DNA of 64,000 bases from Butyricicoccus_A sp963601915 (GCA_963601915.1 CAVCGL010000005.1:80197-144196), one strand, 5' to 3'; counted from the first letter of the stretch, positions 51,067-59,857 are shown. Program-made: numbers and translations. The notes: generated by a model from the letters alone, not told the origin.

Positions 51067-51095
51067 TTGTTTCGACAGGGTGTGATTGGTATAAT
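51067..51095 (+). promoter_or_regulatory. Promoter of the kdpDE-like genes
   Basis: TTGTTT (51067-51072), a 17-base spacer and TATAAT (51090-51095), 65 bases before the kinase ATG. The 280-base gap to the FHA gene contains nothing else I can identify. Confidence 0.6.
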
Positions 51096-51159
51096 AGAAG
51101 CGAAAGAAATAAAAGCTGTCGAATTCGTTGGAACGCAGCTGAAAGAAAGGAAATCCTGA

Positions 51160-52692
51160 ATGGGTGAGAAAAAACGAAAGAAACGGCAGTCGATTTCGAT
51201 CAGCCGGAAAAATGTGCTGGATCTGGGATTTACGATTGGCATTATTCTCGTGGCGTGTCTGGTGTCCTCGCTGCTGGTGCATTATTCCAAAAGCTCTGCC
51301 AATGTCACGGCGGTATTTACGCTTGCTGTCCTGCTGACGGCACGCGTGACAGACGGGTATGTTTGGGGCATTGTCGCCTCCATTATCGGCGTATTCGCGG
51401 TCAACTATGCGTTTACCGATCCGTTTTTTGCTTTTAACTTTACATCGGCGGGCTATCCGATTATCTTTGCTTCCATGGCGCTCATCGCAGTTGTGACCAG
51501 TGCAACAACAGGCAGCGTGAAATTGCAGGCATACCGAGCAAAGACGAGCGAAGAGCACACGCGGAGACTGTATGATTTTTCTCAAAAACTCGCCAGCGCA
51601 CAAGATGCCGATCAGATGATTGATTTGTTCATGCAGTATCTGCATGAACAGCTGGATTGTCCGGTTTTGTATTTGGAAGATGAAAACGACATTCGAGAGA
51701 ATCGAGAGCGCGTGGTCGGAGAGATTGGCGGCTTTGTCTCGGATTCCATTGAGCACAGCGCTATTTCCGATTGCTTCCGGGAGGCGTGTGATACCGGTGT
51801 CGGCACGGTGCATTCGCCGTATGCACGCTTTCATTATATTCCGGTGCCGGGCAGCAGCGGAATGCTGGGCTGCATTGGCTTGCTGTGGAGCGATGACTTG
51901 GCAAAGGAAGAGACCCAAGAGTATATCAAAGCCATGCTGGCACAGACGGGCATCTCGTTGGAGCGGCAGCGTCTGGCAGAGGAGCGCAACCGCGCTGCGA
52001 TGACGGCTGACAGAGAGAAGCTCCGGAGCAATCTGCTTCGCTCGATTTCGCACGATCTGCGCACGCCGCTGACCGGCATTATCGGCGCATCGGCAGCGAT
52101 TGAAGAAAATGGCGAGAGCATCGGAACCAAGGAAACCCGCAAGCTCGCTGCTGATATTCATGAGGATGCCGAATGGCTGCTGCGCATGGTGGAAAATCTG
52201 CTGTCTGTCACGCGCGTTTCTCAGACGGCGGAACTGAAAAAGTCCGAAGAGGCAGCGGAAGAAGTGATTGTAGAAGCCGTATCACGGTGCAAAAAGCGGT
52301 TTCCGGATGCACAAATCCGAGTGGATTTGCCGGAAGAAGATATGCTGTTTGTCCCGATGGATGCCACGCTTATCGTACAGGTGCTCATCAATCTCATGGA
52401 AAATGCGGTGCGCTACGCGCAGACGCCAATTGACATTGGTCTGCGCCGCAATGGAGATTTGGCAGAGTTTTCTGTCAGAGACTTTGGACCGGGCATTTCG
52501 GAGGAGAAAAAGCAACAGTTGTTTGACGCAGTGCAGGCGCAGCCGGACAGCCGCCGCGGCGGTTTGGGCATCGGTCTGACCCTGTGCCGTTCCATTATTT
52601 CCGCGCACGGCGGAACCATTTGGGAGGTCAATCATCCGGATGGCGGTGCACAGTTCTTATTTACCCTGCCGCTGGAGGAGGAAGAAAAATGA
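51160..52692 (+). CDS. KdpD-like sensor histidine kinase lacking the N-terminal KdpD/Usp domains
   Basis: A 510-residue sensor kinase. It starts with the DUF4118 four-helix membrane region of KdpD (LGFTIGIILVACLVSSLLVH, YVWGIVASIIGVFAVNYAFT). A GAF-like segment follows (about 130-280), then the HisKA H-box SHDLRTPLTGIIGAS (His near residue 298) and the HATPase N-box NLMENAVRYA and G-boxes DFGPGI and GLGIGLTLC. Full KdpD has about 390 additional N-terminal residues; they are absent here. Its stop overlaps the regulator start (ATGA). It may sense K+, turgor or wall stress. Confidence 0.93.
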   Translation: MGEKKRKKRQSISISRKNVLDLGFTIGIILVACLVSSLLVHYSKSSANVTAVFTLAVLLTARVTDGYVWGIVASIIGVFAVNYAFTDPFFAFNFTSAGYPIIFASMALIAVVTSATTGSVKLQAYRAKTSEEHTRRLYDFSQKLASAQDADQMIDLFMQYLHEQLDCPVLYLEDENDIRENRERVVGEIGGFVSDSIEHSAISDCFREACDTGVGTVHSPYARFHYIPVPGSSGMLGCIGLLWSDDLAKEETQEYIKAMLAQTGISLERQRLAEERNRAAMTADREKLRSNLLRSISHDLRTPLTGIIGASAAIEENGESIGTKETRKLAADIHEDAEWLLRMVENLLSVTRVSQTAELKKSEEAAEEVIVEAVSRCKKRFPDAQIRVDLPEEDMLFVPMDATLIVQVLINLMENAVRYAQTPIDIGLRRNGDLAEFSVRDFGPGISEEKKQQLFDAVQAQPDSRRGGLGIGLTLCRSIISAHGGTIWEVNHPDGGAQFLFTLPLEEEEK

Positions 52693-53387
52693 ATGGGGAG
52701 ACCATTTTAATTGTAGAAGATGAACAGCCGATTGCGCATGTGCTCATGACCATTTTATCCGCCAATGGATACCATACGCTACAGGCATCGACGGGTACGC
52801 TCGCGCGTTCTATCATCAATTCGCATTGTCCGCGTCTGATTTTGCTGGATTTGGGTCTGCCGGACATGGATGGACTGGAATTGCTGCGCTGGCTGCGTGA
52901 GTGGTCAGGGGTTCCTGTTCTGATTGTTTCTGCACGAGAAGAAGAAAACCAGAAGGTAGAAGCCTTGGATCTTGGCGCAGATGATTATATTACCAAACCG
53001 TTTGGTACATCGGAGCTGCTTGCCCGCATTCGCACGGCACTGCGTCATCAGGCAAAGCTGGAATCCGGCGAAGATATGCCGCGTGGCAGCTACAGTGTGC
53101 GCGATCTGACCGTGGATTTTGAACGCCGCAAAGTCACGCTACGGGGAGAAGAAGTTCATCTGACGCAGATCGAGTATAAAATCGTCGAATTGATTGCGCG
53201 CCGCCCGGGGCGTGTGCTGACCTATGATTATATCATCAGCCGCATCTGGGGGCCGTATGCGGTGGATAATAACCGCATTTTGCGCGTCAATATGGCACAT
53301 ATTCGCAGAAAATTGGAGGATAATCCGGCGGAGCCGTATTACATCCGAACCGAAATCGGCGTGGGATACCGCATGGCAGAAGAATAA
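52689..53387 (+). CDS. KdpE-like OmpR-family response regulator
   Basis: A 232-residue response regulator: receiver domain with acidic EDEQ at the start, phosphoryl Asp in LILLDLGLPDMDG, Thr/Ser in VLIVSAREE and Lys in DYITKPF. An OmpR winged helix follows (LTQIEYKIVELIARRPGRVL, RVNMAHIRRKLEDNP). Translationally coupled to the kinase gene. No kdpFABC genes lie near, so the target is elsewhere, for example a Ktr/Trk K+ system. AGGAGG-like site inside the end of the kinase gene. Confidence 0.93.
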   Translation: MNGETILIVEDEQPIAHVLMTILSANGYHTLQASTGTLARSIINSHCPRLILLDLGLPDMDGLELLRWLREWSGVPVLIVSAREEENQKVEALDLGADDYITKPFGTSELLARIRTALRHQAKLESGEDMPRGSYSVRDLTVDFERRKVTLRGEEVHLTQIEYKIVELIARRPGRVLTYDYIISRIWGPYAVDNNRILRVNMAHIRRKLEDNPAEPYYIRTEIGVGYRMAEE

Positions 53388-53393
53388 CACAAA

Positions 53394-53425
53394 AGCCTGA
53401 GAGATTTTTTCTCTCAGGCTCTTTT
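53394..53425 (+). terminator. Terminator after the response regulator gene
   Basis: AGCCTGAGAG/CTCTCAGGCT hairpin then CTTTTTAT; the converging gene ends here as well. Confidence 0.88.
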
Positions 53426-53835
53426 TATGGCCGCAGTGGTTCCGGTCGCTCGTGGACAATCACGAGGATTCTAACGCGAGGTTTTTCCAGCTCACGCTTG
53501 ATGGATTTGATGTATATATGGTATTGAAATTTTTCGACATACTGATGATAGAGCTTGGCATCGGTTTTGTTGAGCTTTCCGATTTCATCGCCGTTTTCTG
53601 TGATGACGGTACAATTGGAACCGTTTGAGTCGCAGATGATGAAAACAGGCTGCTGTTTGGTGCAGGAATCGATGGTTTTCATGCGCTCGTGCTTGCCTGT
53701 GCCTTTGAGCTTCCAGATGAGATGGACATCTCCGTTTGCTGCGGGCTTTGGCAGATACATCCCGGCAAAGGCTCCGTCCGTTCGCAGTTCAACCTCTGGT
53801 TGGACAGATGGTTCAATTGTCATTGTATGCTCCAT
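53425..53835 (-). CDS. Uncharacterised 136-residue protein
   Basis: Not recognised. Start at the ATG giving MEHTMTIEPS because GGAGGTCGTTTT precedes it. Likely beta-rich in the first half (HLIWKLKGTG, PVFIICDSNGSNCTVITENG) with a helical second half (KLYHQYVEKFQYHIYIKSIK) and a basic/Pro-rich end. No signal peptide or membrane helix. It has its own good promoter. Confidence 0.6.
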   Translation of the reverse strand: MEHTMTIEPSVQPEVELRTDGAFAGMYLPKPAANGDVHLIWKLKGTGKHERMKTIDSCTKQQPVFIICDSNGSNCTVITENGDEIGKLNKTDAKLYHQYVEKFQYHIYIKSIKRELEKPRVRILVIVHERPEPLRP

Positions 53836-53869
53836 AAAACGACCTCCGTTTCTGTCTGCTAACAAAAAT

Positions 53870-53898
53870 ATCATAGCATAAATTTCGACGTCCTTCAA
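53870..53898 (-). promoter_or_regulatory. Promoter of the 136-residue protein gene
   Basis: Minus strand: TTGAAG (53893-53898), a 17-base spacer, TGC and TATGAT (53870-53875). Confidence 0.6.
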
Positions 53899-54012
53899 TG
53901 ATTTGGCATGAAATTTGCATAAAGAGTGTGTATAACTTTTGTAAACAAATTTGTGAGATTTGAAAATACAGTGGAAGAAAACGGGCATTTTTGTGCAAAA
54001 TATTGAAAAAGA

Positions 54013-54047
54013 GAAAAGCCGAAGGAAAAAATCCTTCGGCTTTTTGT
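54013..54047 (-). terminator. Terminator after the helical-bundle protein gene
   Basis: AGAAAAGCCGAAGG/CCTTCGGCTTTTT hairpin, minus-strand T-run, just past the stop at 54052. Confidence 0.8.
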
Positions 54048-54051
54048 GTGC

Positions 54052-54477
54052 TTACAAAAAAGATTTCATTTGTGTGATATTGGCGCGTTCGGTTGCCAGC
54101 AGCTTATCCGCCAGACGCGAAACAGCGGTATCCTGTACATCACAGCTGCGAATCGTCTGAATGCTTTTCGTCACGCCCATCGTGTTTCCCTGAATCATCA
54201 TATCTGCAATATTGGATTCGGAGGAATCCATCATGGTTTTCAGTCCGGATGTCAATTCGCTGGACCATTTGGCAAACGTGCCGACATTTTCTGGCTCACC
54301 GCCGAGCTTTTGCAGCAGAGAATCGGCGGAAGCATGAATTTTTTTGTATTCCGTGCGCTGCTGCTCGAGTGCTTGACGGAATTCTCCATTGGTGTATGGC
54401 AACACCGAGTCGATGCCATCCGCTCCCATTTCTGTTGTCTGGCGAATGTGGTTGAGCAGTGTGCAGTCATCCTTCAT
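54052..54477 (-). CDS. Uncharacterised helical-bundle protein (ferritin-like/DUF2383-type pattern)
   Basis: A 141-residue all-helical protein starting at the ATG giving MKDDCTLL (GAGGTGAG upstream). The pattern of four helices with HIRQTTEMGADGIDSVLPYT at the start and repeated Glu/His/Gln positions resembles the ferritin-like or DUF2383 four-helix bundles of Clostridia, but the diiron ExxH motifs are not evident. It lies upstream of nothing on its strand except the small gene at 53425, and close behind the cysteine synthase-like gene (60 bases). Confidence 0.6.
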   Translation of the reverse strand: MKDDCTLLNHIRQTTEMGADGIDSVLPYTNGEFRQALEQQRTEYKKIHASADSLLQKLGGEPENVGTFAKWSSELTSGLKTMMDSSESNIADMMIQGNTMGVTKSIQTIRSCDVQDTAVSRLADKLLATERANITQMKSFL

Positions 54478-54537
54478 CAATATTCTCACCTCAGAATCAG
54501 TATTGACCGACTGCACAAATTGTATGCGCAAAACAGA

Positions 54538-55467
54538 TTACTCGTCAAACAGCGGCGTGCTGAAATAGCGTTCGGCTGTGTCTGGCAAAATAGTCACAAC
54601 GGTTTTGCCTTTGCCGAGCTGTTTTGCGAGTCTGCGGGCTGCGGCGACGTTGCTGCCGCTCGAAATGCCGCACATCAGACCTTCCAGTCGCGCCAGATCC
54701 TTGGCCGTCTGCAAGGCTTCCTCATCGGTTACAATTTCGATGTGGTCATAGATCTGTGTATTTAAAATATCCGGAATCAGTCCGTCACCGATGCCCATCT
54801 GCAAATGTGTGCCGACGGAGCCGCCGGACAAAATCGCTGCGTGTTCCGGTTCCACTGCCCAAATCGTCATGTCCGGATGGACGGCGCGCAGCGCCTCGCC
54901 AATGCCGGTGATGGTGCCGCCGGTGCCGACACCGGAACAGAATCCGTCGATCTGACCATCTACCTGTTCCAAAATCTCCTGCGCCGTCTGGCTGCGCTGA
55001 ATTTCTGCGTTTGCCGGGTTGGCAAACTGCTGTGGCACAAAGACATGCGGATCTTCCTTTGCCATGCGCAGAGCAGTCTGGAGGCATTCATCAATACATG
55101 CGCCAATATCTCCGTCGTCATGTATGAGAATCACCTCTGCGCCGTAATGACGAACCAGCTTGCGGCGTTCTTCACTGACGGAATCCGGCATGATAATAAT
55201 CGTGCGATAGCCGCGCACGGCACCAATCAGCGCCAGGCCGATGCCCTGATTGCCGCTGGTCGGTTCGACGATGATAGAATCCGAATGAAGCAGACCTTTC
55301 TTTTCTGCATCCGCAATCATGTTGAACGCCGTGCGCGTCTTAATAGACCCGCCGACATTCAGACCTTCAAATTTTACCAAAATTTGTGCGCTGTCTGGCT
55401 CTGTCATGCGGGAGAGCCGAATCATTGGCGTATGTCCCATTGCTTCTAATACGTTGTTGTAAACCAT
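54538..55467 (-). CDS. Cysteine synthase-like PLP enzyme (CysK/OASS family)
   Basis: A 309-residue PLP-dependent beta-replacement enzyme. The PLP lysine is Lys43 in GGSIKTRTAFNM (usual form is SVKDR). The carboxylate loop reads TSGNQG (70-75), where CysK normally has TSGNTG. SGVGTGGTITGIGEAL binds the PLP phosphate, and CGISSGSNVAAARRLAKQL closes the site. It probably makes cysteine from O-acetylserine and sulfide, but the two motif changes leave room for a different substrate. Start at the ATG with GAGGATG upstream. No serine acetyltransferase gene is adjacent. Confidence 0.88.
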   Translation of the reverse strand: MVYNNVLEAMGHTPMIRLSRMTEPDSAQILVKFEGLNVGGSIKTRTAFNMIADAEKKGLLHSDSIIVEPTSGNQGIGLALIGAVRGYRTIIIMPDSVSEERRKLVRHYGAEVILIHDDGDIGACIDECLQTALRMAKEDPHVFVPQQFANPANAEIQRSQTAQEILEQVDGQIDGFCSGVGTGGTITGIGEALRAVHPDMTIWAVEPEHAAILSGGSVGTHLQMGIGDGLIPDILNTQIYDHIEIVTDEEALQTAKDLARLEGLMCGISSGSNVAAARRLAKQLGKGKTVVTILPDTAERYFSTPLFDE

Positions 55468-55609
55468 ATGAATCATCCTCGTATACAAAAGCCGAAATCT
55501 CTCTCATTTTCGGCAAAAAATTGTGGTATTTCTACACTAGAGAATCATTATACCGGTTTTTAACGAGCATTGCAAGATGATATGGATAAAAACAAATCCT
55601 ATTAAAATG

Positions 55610-56944
55610 CTAGGAATCTGAATTTCCTTTGGATTTTTCTGCATCCGTTGTATCATATGTTTTGGGAATGGTCTTTGCAATGAGATATTTTCCGTAGGCG
55701 TTTTCTGCAATGCTGCGAAGATTGGCGGGAGAGACATCGCAGCGGCCTGCAAGCGAGTGCTTAGCTGCCATTTCTTCTGTGTAATCGTCGAGGGGAATGA
55801 CACGGAACGTGCGTTGACCGCTGGAGGTGCACACCAGCGGCATCACACCCGGATCTTTCACTGTTACCGTGCCGGATTCATCGCGTGTCAGCGTGACCTG
55901 CAACATGCCTTCTACGATGGTTTCCGCTTTGTTTTGACCGGAAATAAAGTTGCCGAGCGAATAGACACAAAATGCGCGGTTGCCGTTTTCCGATGTGACC
56001 CAACCCGCCGGCTCACATACGTGCGGATGCGCGCCGATAATCAGCGTTGCGCCGTTTTCTGTCAGAAATTCGGCGAGATCTTCCTGTTCTTCGTTTTGCG
56101 TTGCGTGATATTCTTCACCCCAATGCATGACAACGACAACCGCATCACATTGCTTTTTGACGGCGGCGATCTCTGTTTTCATTTTGTCTTTGTCGATGAG
56201 AGAGACAAGGTCTGGATTGCTCTCCGGCAGTTTTGCGCCGTTTAACCCGTATGTATACGCGAGAAATCCGACTTTGATGCCGTTGCGCTTCAGGTATCGC
56301 ACGGTGGCGCGGTCAGAGGCATCGCGGCTGATGCCAATGCGGATGACGCCCTTGTCCGCCTGTGAATCCCAATAATCCATGGTGTCATAAACCGCGCTGG
56401 AGGTAGTGTCCATGATGTGATTGTTCGCCTGAGAAATGACGTCAAAGCCCGCGTCAACAAGAGCGTCTCCGCACGCTTGCGGCGTATTGAAGCTCGGATA
56501 GCCTTCTGCTTTGCCTTTGCCGAGCGGGGATTCCTGATTGATCACGGCGATGTCCGCTGCCTGTACATAGGGTTTGATTTGGGAATAGAATGGCGTAAAA
56601 TCATAGCCGTCACTGGTCGAAGCGTCGGCGAGCAGGGTGTTGTGCATGAGATTGTCGCCGACGGCAATTAACGACAGACTGCCGGATTTTACGGTTTTCT
56701 TCTTGTTGCTGTTGTCGGATGAGGCTGTTTGAACGGTTTTATTCTGCGCCTGCTGGGCCAGCGTCTGTCTGGCGCAGCTCACGCCGCGCGAGAGAAACAG
56801 GATCAGCACGGCGGCGAGCACCACGAGCAGGCTGATCCGCCGGATTTGTCTGCGGCGTTTTCGCTTGCGCCGAGCGATTTCCCTGCGGCGGGAGGGCGGC
56901 AGCTGCCGATTGTCTGAAGGACGGTTGGACGATTGATTTTTCAT
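55610..56944 (-). CDS. CapA-family protein (poly-gamma-glutamate/capsule type metallophosphatase fold)
   Basis: A 444-residue CapA protein: a very basic N-terminus (RRREIARRKRKRRRQIRR), one membrane helix (ISLLVVLAAVLILFL, about residues 37-52), a linker, then the CapA domain. Motifs: LIAVGDNLMHNTLLAD, INQESPLG, SQANNHIMDT, VVVMHWGEEY and IIGAHPHVCEPAG. All resemble metal-ligand positions of calcineurin-like folds. CapA homologues act in poly-gamma-glutamate export or anchoring, but no capBC genes are near. GAGAG lies just upstream of ATG. Confidence 0.92.
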   Translation of the reverse strand: MKNQSSNRPSDNRQLPPSRRREIARRKRKRRRQIRRISLLVVLAAVLILFLSRGVSCARQTLAQQAQNKTVQTASSDNSNKKKTVKSGSLSLIAVGDNLMHNTLLADASTSDGYDFTPFYSQIKPYVQAADIAVINQESPLGKGKAEGYPSFNTPQACGDALVDAGFDVISQANNHIMDTTSSAVYDTMDYWDSQADKGVIRIGISRDASDRATVRYLKRNGIKVGFLAYTYGLNGAKLPESNPDLVSLIDKDKMKTEIAAVKKQCDAVVVVMHWGEEYHATQNEEQEDLAEFLTENGATLIIGAHPHVCEPAGWVTSENGNRAFCVYSLGNFISGQNKAETIVEGMLQVTLTRDESGTVTVKDPGVMPLVCTSSGQRTFRVIPLDDYTEEMAAKHSLAGRCDVSPANLRSIAENAYGKYLIAKTIPKTYDTTDAEKSKGNSDS

Positions 56945-57146
56945 AGAGCATCTCTCTTTTCTGTTTGTTATGTTTAGTTTACCAAGAAGCGACAGATTGT
57001 CAAGAAAGAGTTTCTTTTGGCACAGACTTCGACAGGAAAGTATGAAAAAATAACAGGGACAACGGGAAGCAGCGGTTGACATTTGTCATATGGTGTTTTA
57101 CGATATAACTATAGAGGTTGGGAATATACATACGGGAGGAAAACAA

Positions 57147-58808
57147 ATGAAGATGAAGAATGCGATGCAGAGAAATATCTGCGTGATCGGACATAAAAAT
57201 CCGGACACAGATTCCATCTGCTCTGCCATCGCCTATGCGAACCTGAAGAATTTGACTTCAGAACGGTCCTACGAGCCGAGGAGAGCGGGAGAGATCAATC
57301 AGGAAACAGCATTTGTTTTGCAGAAGTTTCATATGGAACCGCCGGAGATGTGCCTAGATGTCCATGCTACCGTCAGCGATATTGACATTCGATATATTGA
57401 TGGTGTAGACGGAAATATGACCCTGCGCCGCGCATGGGAGACGATGCGAGATCAGGACATCACAACGCTGCCGATTACGACAAATGACAACAAGCCGGAA
57501 GGCTTGATTACATTGAAACGTCTGGCAATGGCCAATATGGACAGCTTGGATCCGCACGCAGTATCCAACGCCTGCACGCCGATTGCCAATATTGTAGAAA
57601 CCCTGCACGGCACACTTATTACCGGCGATCATGATATGATTCTCGATCAGGGCAAGATTGTCATTGCGGCGGGCAGTCCGGAAGCAATGGAAAATATGGT
57701 GGATCCGGGAGATATTGTCTTGGTTGCCAATCGATATGAGGCGCAGCTGTGCGCGATTGAGCTGGAAGCTGCGTGCTTGGTCGTGTGCATGACGCCGAAA
57801 ATCGCAAAAACCATCATCAAGATTGCCAAGGAACACAACTGCACGGTTATCAGCACGCCGTATGATACCTATGCGGCATCGTGCTTAATCAATCAGAGTA
57901 TCCCGATTCGGCACCCGATGGCAAAAGCGATGATTTCGTTTCAGCTGGATACACCGATTGAAGAAGCAAAGAAAATCATGGGTCGTGTGCGCCATAATTA
58001 TTTTCCTGTCATGGACAAGCAGGGCTATTATCAGGGCGTTATCTCTCGTCGTAACTTGCTGAATTTGCAGCGCAAACAGTTGATTCTCGTCGATCACAAC
58101 GAGAAAACCCAGTGCGTGGACGGCTTCGAGGAAGCGGAAATTTTAGAAATTATTGACCATCATCGCATTGGCAATCTGGAGACCAGCAGTCCGGTGTATT
58201 TCCGCAACCATCCGGTGGGCTGCACGGCAACGATCATCTATCAGATGTATGGGGAAAACGGCGTGGAAATTGAGCCGAATATGGCAGGCATTCTGTGCAG
58301 TGCGATTTTGTCGGATACGTTGATTTTCCGTTCTCCGACCTGCACGGCACAGGACGAATACGCGGCGCGCAAGCTCGCAGAAATTGCAGGTATTGACATT
58401 GACCAGTTTGCACAGGAGATGTTTGAAGCGGGCGAGAATCTGCAGGAGCGCACAGCTGAACAAGTGCTGACGCAGGATTATAAGGTCTTTGCCAGCGGCG
58501 GCATTCGATTTGGCGTCGGTCAGGGCAGTTATGTCAGCGCGAAAAATCGCGAGATGGCAAAGGAAATGCTCCAGGGAGAAATGGAAAAGGTATTAGCAAA
58601 AGAAAATGTCGATATGATTTTCTATCTGGTCACCAATATCCTCGACCAGTCCAGTGAAGTTTTGTTTGCCGGTAAGGACGCAGACGTGCTGCTCGGCACG
58701 GCATTCCATTGCGCGGTGAAAAAAGGAGAACCGCTGTTGCTGAAAGATGTGGTTTCCCGCAAAAAACAGTTTATTCCGGCAATGATTGGCGCGATTCAGA
58801 ATCAATAA
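57147..58808 (+). CDS. Manganese-dependent inorganic pyrophosphatase with CBS and DRTGG domains
   Basis: A 553-residue family II pyrophosphatase. The DHH part begins with GHKNPDTDSICSAIAYANL and EIIDHHRIGNLET. A regulatory insert (about 70-300) holds one CBS (TLRRAWETMRDQDITTLPI), a DRTGG-like domain (VDPGDIVLVANRYEAQL) and a second CBS (AKKIMGRVRHNYFPVMDKQG). The DHHA2 domain (FASGGIRFGVGQGSYVS) ends it. It hydrolyses PPi and is likely controlled by adenine nucleotides or diadenosine polyphosphates binding the CBS pair. ATG at 57147 follows GGGAGG. Confidence 0.95.
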   Translation: MKMKNAMQRNICVIGHKNPDTDSICSAIAYANLKNLTSERSYEPRRAGEINQETAFVLQKFHMEPPEMCLDVHATVSDIDIRYIDGVDGNMTLRRAWETMRDQDITTLPITTNDNKPEGLITLKRLAMANMDSLDPHAVSNACTPIANIVETLHGTLITGDHDMILDQGKIVIAAGSPEAMENMVDPGDIVLVANRYEAQLCAIELEAACLVVCMTPKIAKTIIKIAKEHNCTVISTPYDTYAASCLINQSIPIRHPMAKAMISFQLDTPIEEAKKIMGRVRHNYFPVMDKQGYYQGVISRRNLLNLQRKQLILVDHNEKTQCVDGFEEAEILEIIDHHRIGNLETSSPVYFRNHPVGCTATIIYQMYGENGVEIEPNMAGILCSAILSDTLIFRSPTCTAQDEYAARKLAEIAGIDIDQFAQEMFEAGENLQERTAEQVLTQDYKVFASGGIRFGVGQGSYVSAKNREMAKEMLQGEMEKVLAKENVDMIFYLVTNILDQSSEVLFAGKDADVLLGTAFHCAVKKGEPLLLKDVVSRKKQFIPAMIGAIQNQ

Positions 58809-58813
58809 GAGCA

Positions 58814-58856
58814 AAAAACAGCGCAGCAGGAGAGGTGTTTCTCCCGGCTGCGCTGT
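58814..58856 (+). terminator. Terminator after the pyrophosphatase gene
   Basis: AACAGCGCAGC/GCTGCGCTGTT hairpin with an imperfect inner stem and T-rich tail. Confidence 0.7.
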
Positions 58857-58871
58857 TTTCCTGTTTAGAGA

Positions 58872-59204
58872 TTAAAATACGACGACGAGCAGCATTTTAA
58901 ACTGCTCTTTTCCGTATACTGCGTGCGGATGTTTGGCAGGCATGACGATGGATTCTCCCTCGTGCAATTCGTAATCTATGCCGTCAATGGTGATTTTTCC
59001 GATGCCATCGAGACAGGTCACGAAAGCATCGCCGCCGGACTCGTGGGTGCTGATTTCTTCGTCCTTATCAAATGCGAACAAGGTAATGCTGAGCGCATCA
59101 TTTTGTGCCAATGTTTTGCTGACAACCTGTCCTTCCTGATAAGAGACCTGCTCCTTGAGCGTCAGGACTTCAGATTTGGAAATATTTTTCATCAATTGTT
59201 TCAT
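58872..59204 (-). CDS. Small cupin-domain protein
   Basis: A 110-residue single-domain cupin. Conserved blocks: STHESGGDAFVTCLDGIGKI (first motif with His/Glu ligands) and LHEGESIVMPAKHPHAVY (second motif with His). Many clostridial genomes have such a protein; its role (possibly a small-molecule or metal-dependent sensor/isomerase) is not known. ATG follows AGGAGG. It converges with the pyrophosphatase gene. Confidence 0.88.
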   Translation of the reverse strand: MKQLMKNISKSEVLTLKEQVSYQEGQVVSKTLAQNDALSITLFAFDKDEEISTHESGGDAFVTCLDGIGKITIDGIDYELHEGESIVMPAKHPHAVYGKEQFKMLLVVVF

Positions 59205-59292
59205 GCGTATTCCTCCTAGCTGATGCGTTTAGTATACTACAGCTTGCCAAATATTTCGGTGGGAAATACAACGGAATCAAGAAAAGACAAAA

Positions 59293-59322
59293 GAAACCCG
59301 CAGGTTTTTGTCCCTGCGGGTT
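59293..59322 (-). terminator. Terminator of the tRNA-Ser gene
   Basis: Minus-strand CCCGCAGG/CCTGCGGG hairpin, then TTTCTTTTG, seven bases after the encoded CCA. Confidence 0.85.
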
Positions 59323-59328
59323 TTGCTA

Positions 59329-59417
59329 TGGCGGAGAGGGCGGGATTCGAACCCGCGTGCGATTGCTCGCAAACTGATTTCGAGTCAGCCCCGTTATGAC
59401 CACTTCGATACCTCTCC
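59329..59417 (-). tRNA. tRNA-Ser (anticodon CGA)
   Basis: Minus strand. Acceptor GGAGAGG/CCTCTCC, discriminator G and an encoded CCA (59331-59329). Anticodon loop CTCGAAA gives CGA, which reads UCG serine codons. A long variable arm (TTTGCGAGCAATCGCACGC region) is typical of class II tRNA-Ser. T-loop GGTTCGAATCC. It is a single-gene transcript with its own promoter and terminator. Confidence 0.97.
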
Positions 59418-59422
59418 GAATC

Positions 59423-59449
59423 AATCAGGCAGCTTAAAACTGCCTGATT
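59423..59449 (-). repeat. Perfect hairpin in the 5' leader of tRNA-Ser
   Basis: AATCAGGCAG/CTGCCTGATT, 10 bp with a 7-base loop, between the promoter and the mature 5' end, five bases before the tRNA starts. Confidence 0.7.
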
Positions 59450-59478
59450 AGTATACAATATTTTTTTGCTGCCGTCAA
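59450..59478 (-). promoter_or_regulatory. Promoter of tRNA-Ser
   Basis: Minus strand: TTGACG (59473-59478), a 17-base spacer and TATACT (59450-59455). Confidence 0.8.
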
Positions 59479-59485
59479 GAGAAAA

Positions 59486-59857
59486 TTAACGCTTTTCTTG
59501 AAGCAGTGCGCGAATGCGATCAATGGTTGTCTGGCTGACGATGTGCTCGATGCGGCACGCGTCGGTCTCGGCAGTTCGTGCGTCCAGAGACAGAACCGTC
59601 ATCAGAAACTCCTTGATGAGGACGTGACGGTCGTAAATTTCATTGGCACGCTTGCGGCCTGCTTCGGTCAGCTGAATGGTTCCATATAATTCCTGATCGA
59701 CGAGACCTGCCTTTTTCAGGACACCCATCGCACGGGTAACGCTCGGCTTGGAATAGCCAAGCTCATTTGCAATATCAACAGCGCGGACGGTACCGTTGCG
59801 CATTTCGAGCAGAAGGATCGTCTCCAGATAGTTTTCACCGGATTCTTGGATCTTCAT
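59486..59857 (-). CDS. DtxR/MntR-family metal-dependent regulator
   Basis: A 123-residue DtxR-family repressor of the short MntR type. Winged HTH: TVRAVDIANELGYSKPSVTR then AMGVLKKAGLV. Dimer and metal part: IYDRHVLIKEFLMTVLSLD and CRIEHIVSQTTIDRI, with the His, Glu and Cys-type ligands typical of Mn/Fe sensors. The ATG giving MKIQESGENYL is chosen (AAAGGTGG upstream); an in-frame GTG earlier overlaps the site. No metal-transport gene is adjacent. Confidence 0.9.
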   Translation of the reverse strand: MKIQESGENYLETILLLEMRNGTVRAVDIANELGYSKPSVTRAMGVLKKAGLVDQELYGTIQLTEAGRKRANEIYDRHVLIKEFLMTVLSLDARTAETDACRIEHIVSQTTIDRIRALLQEKR

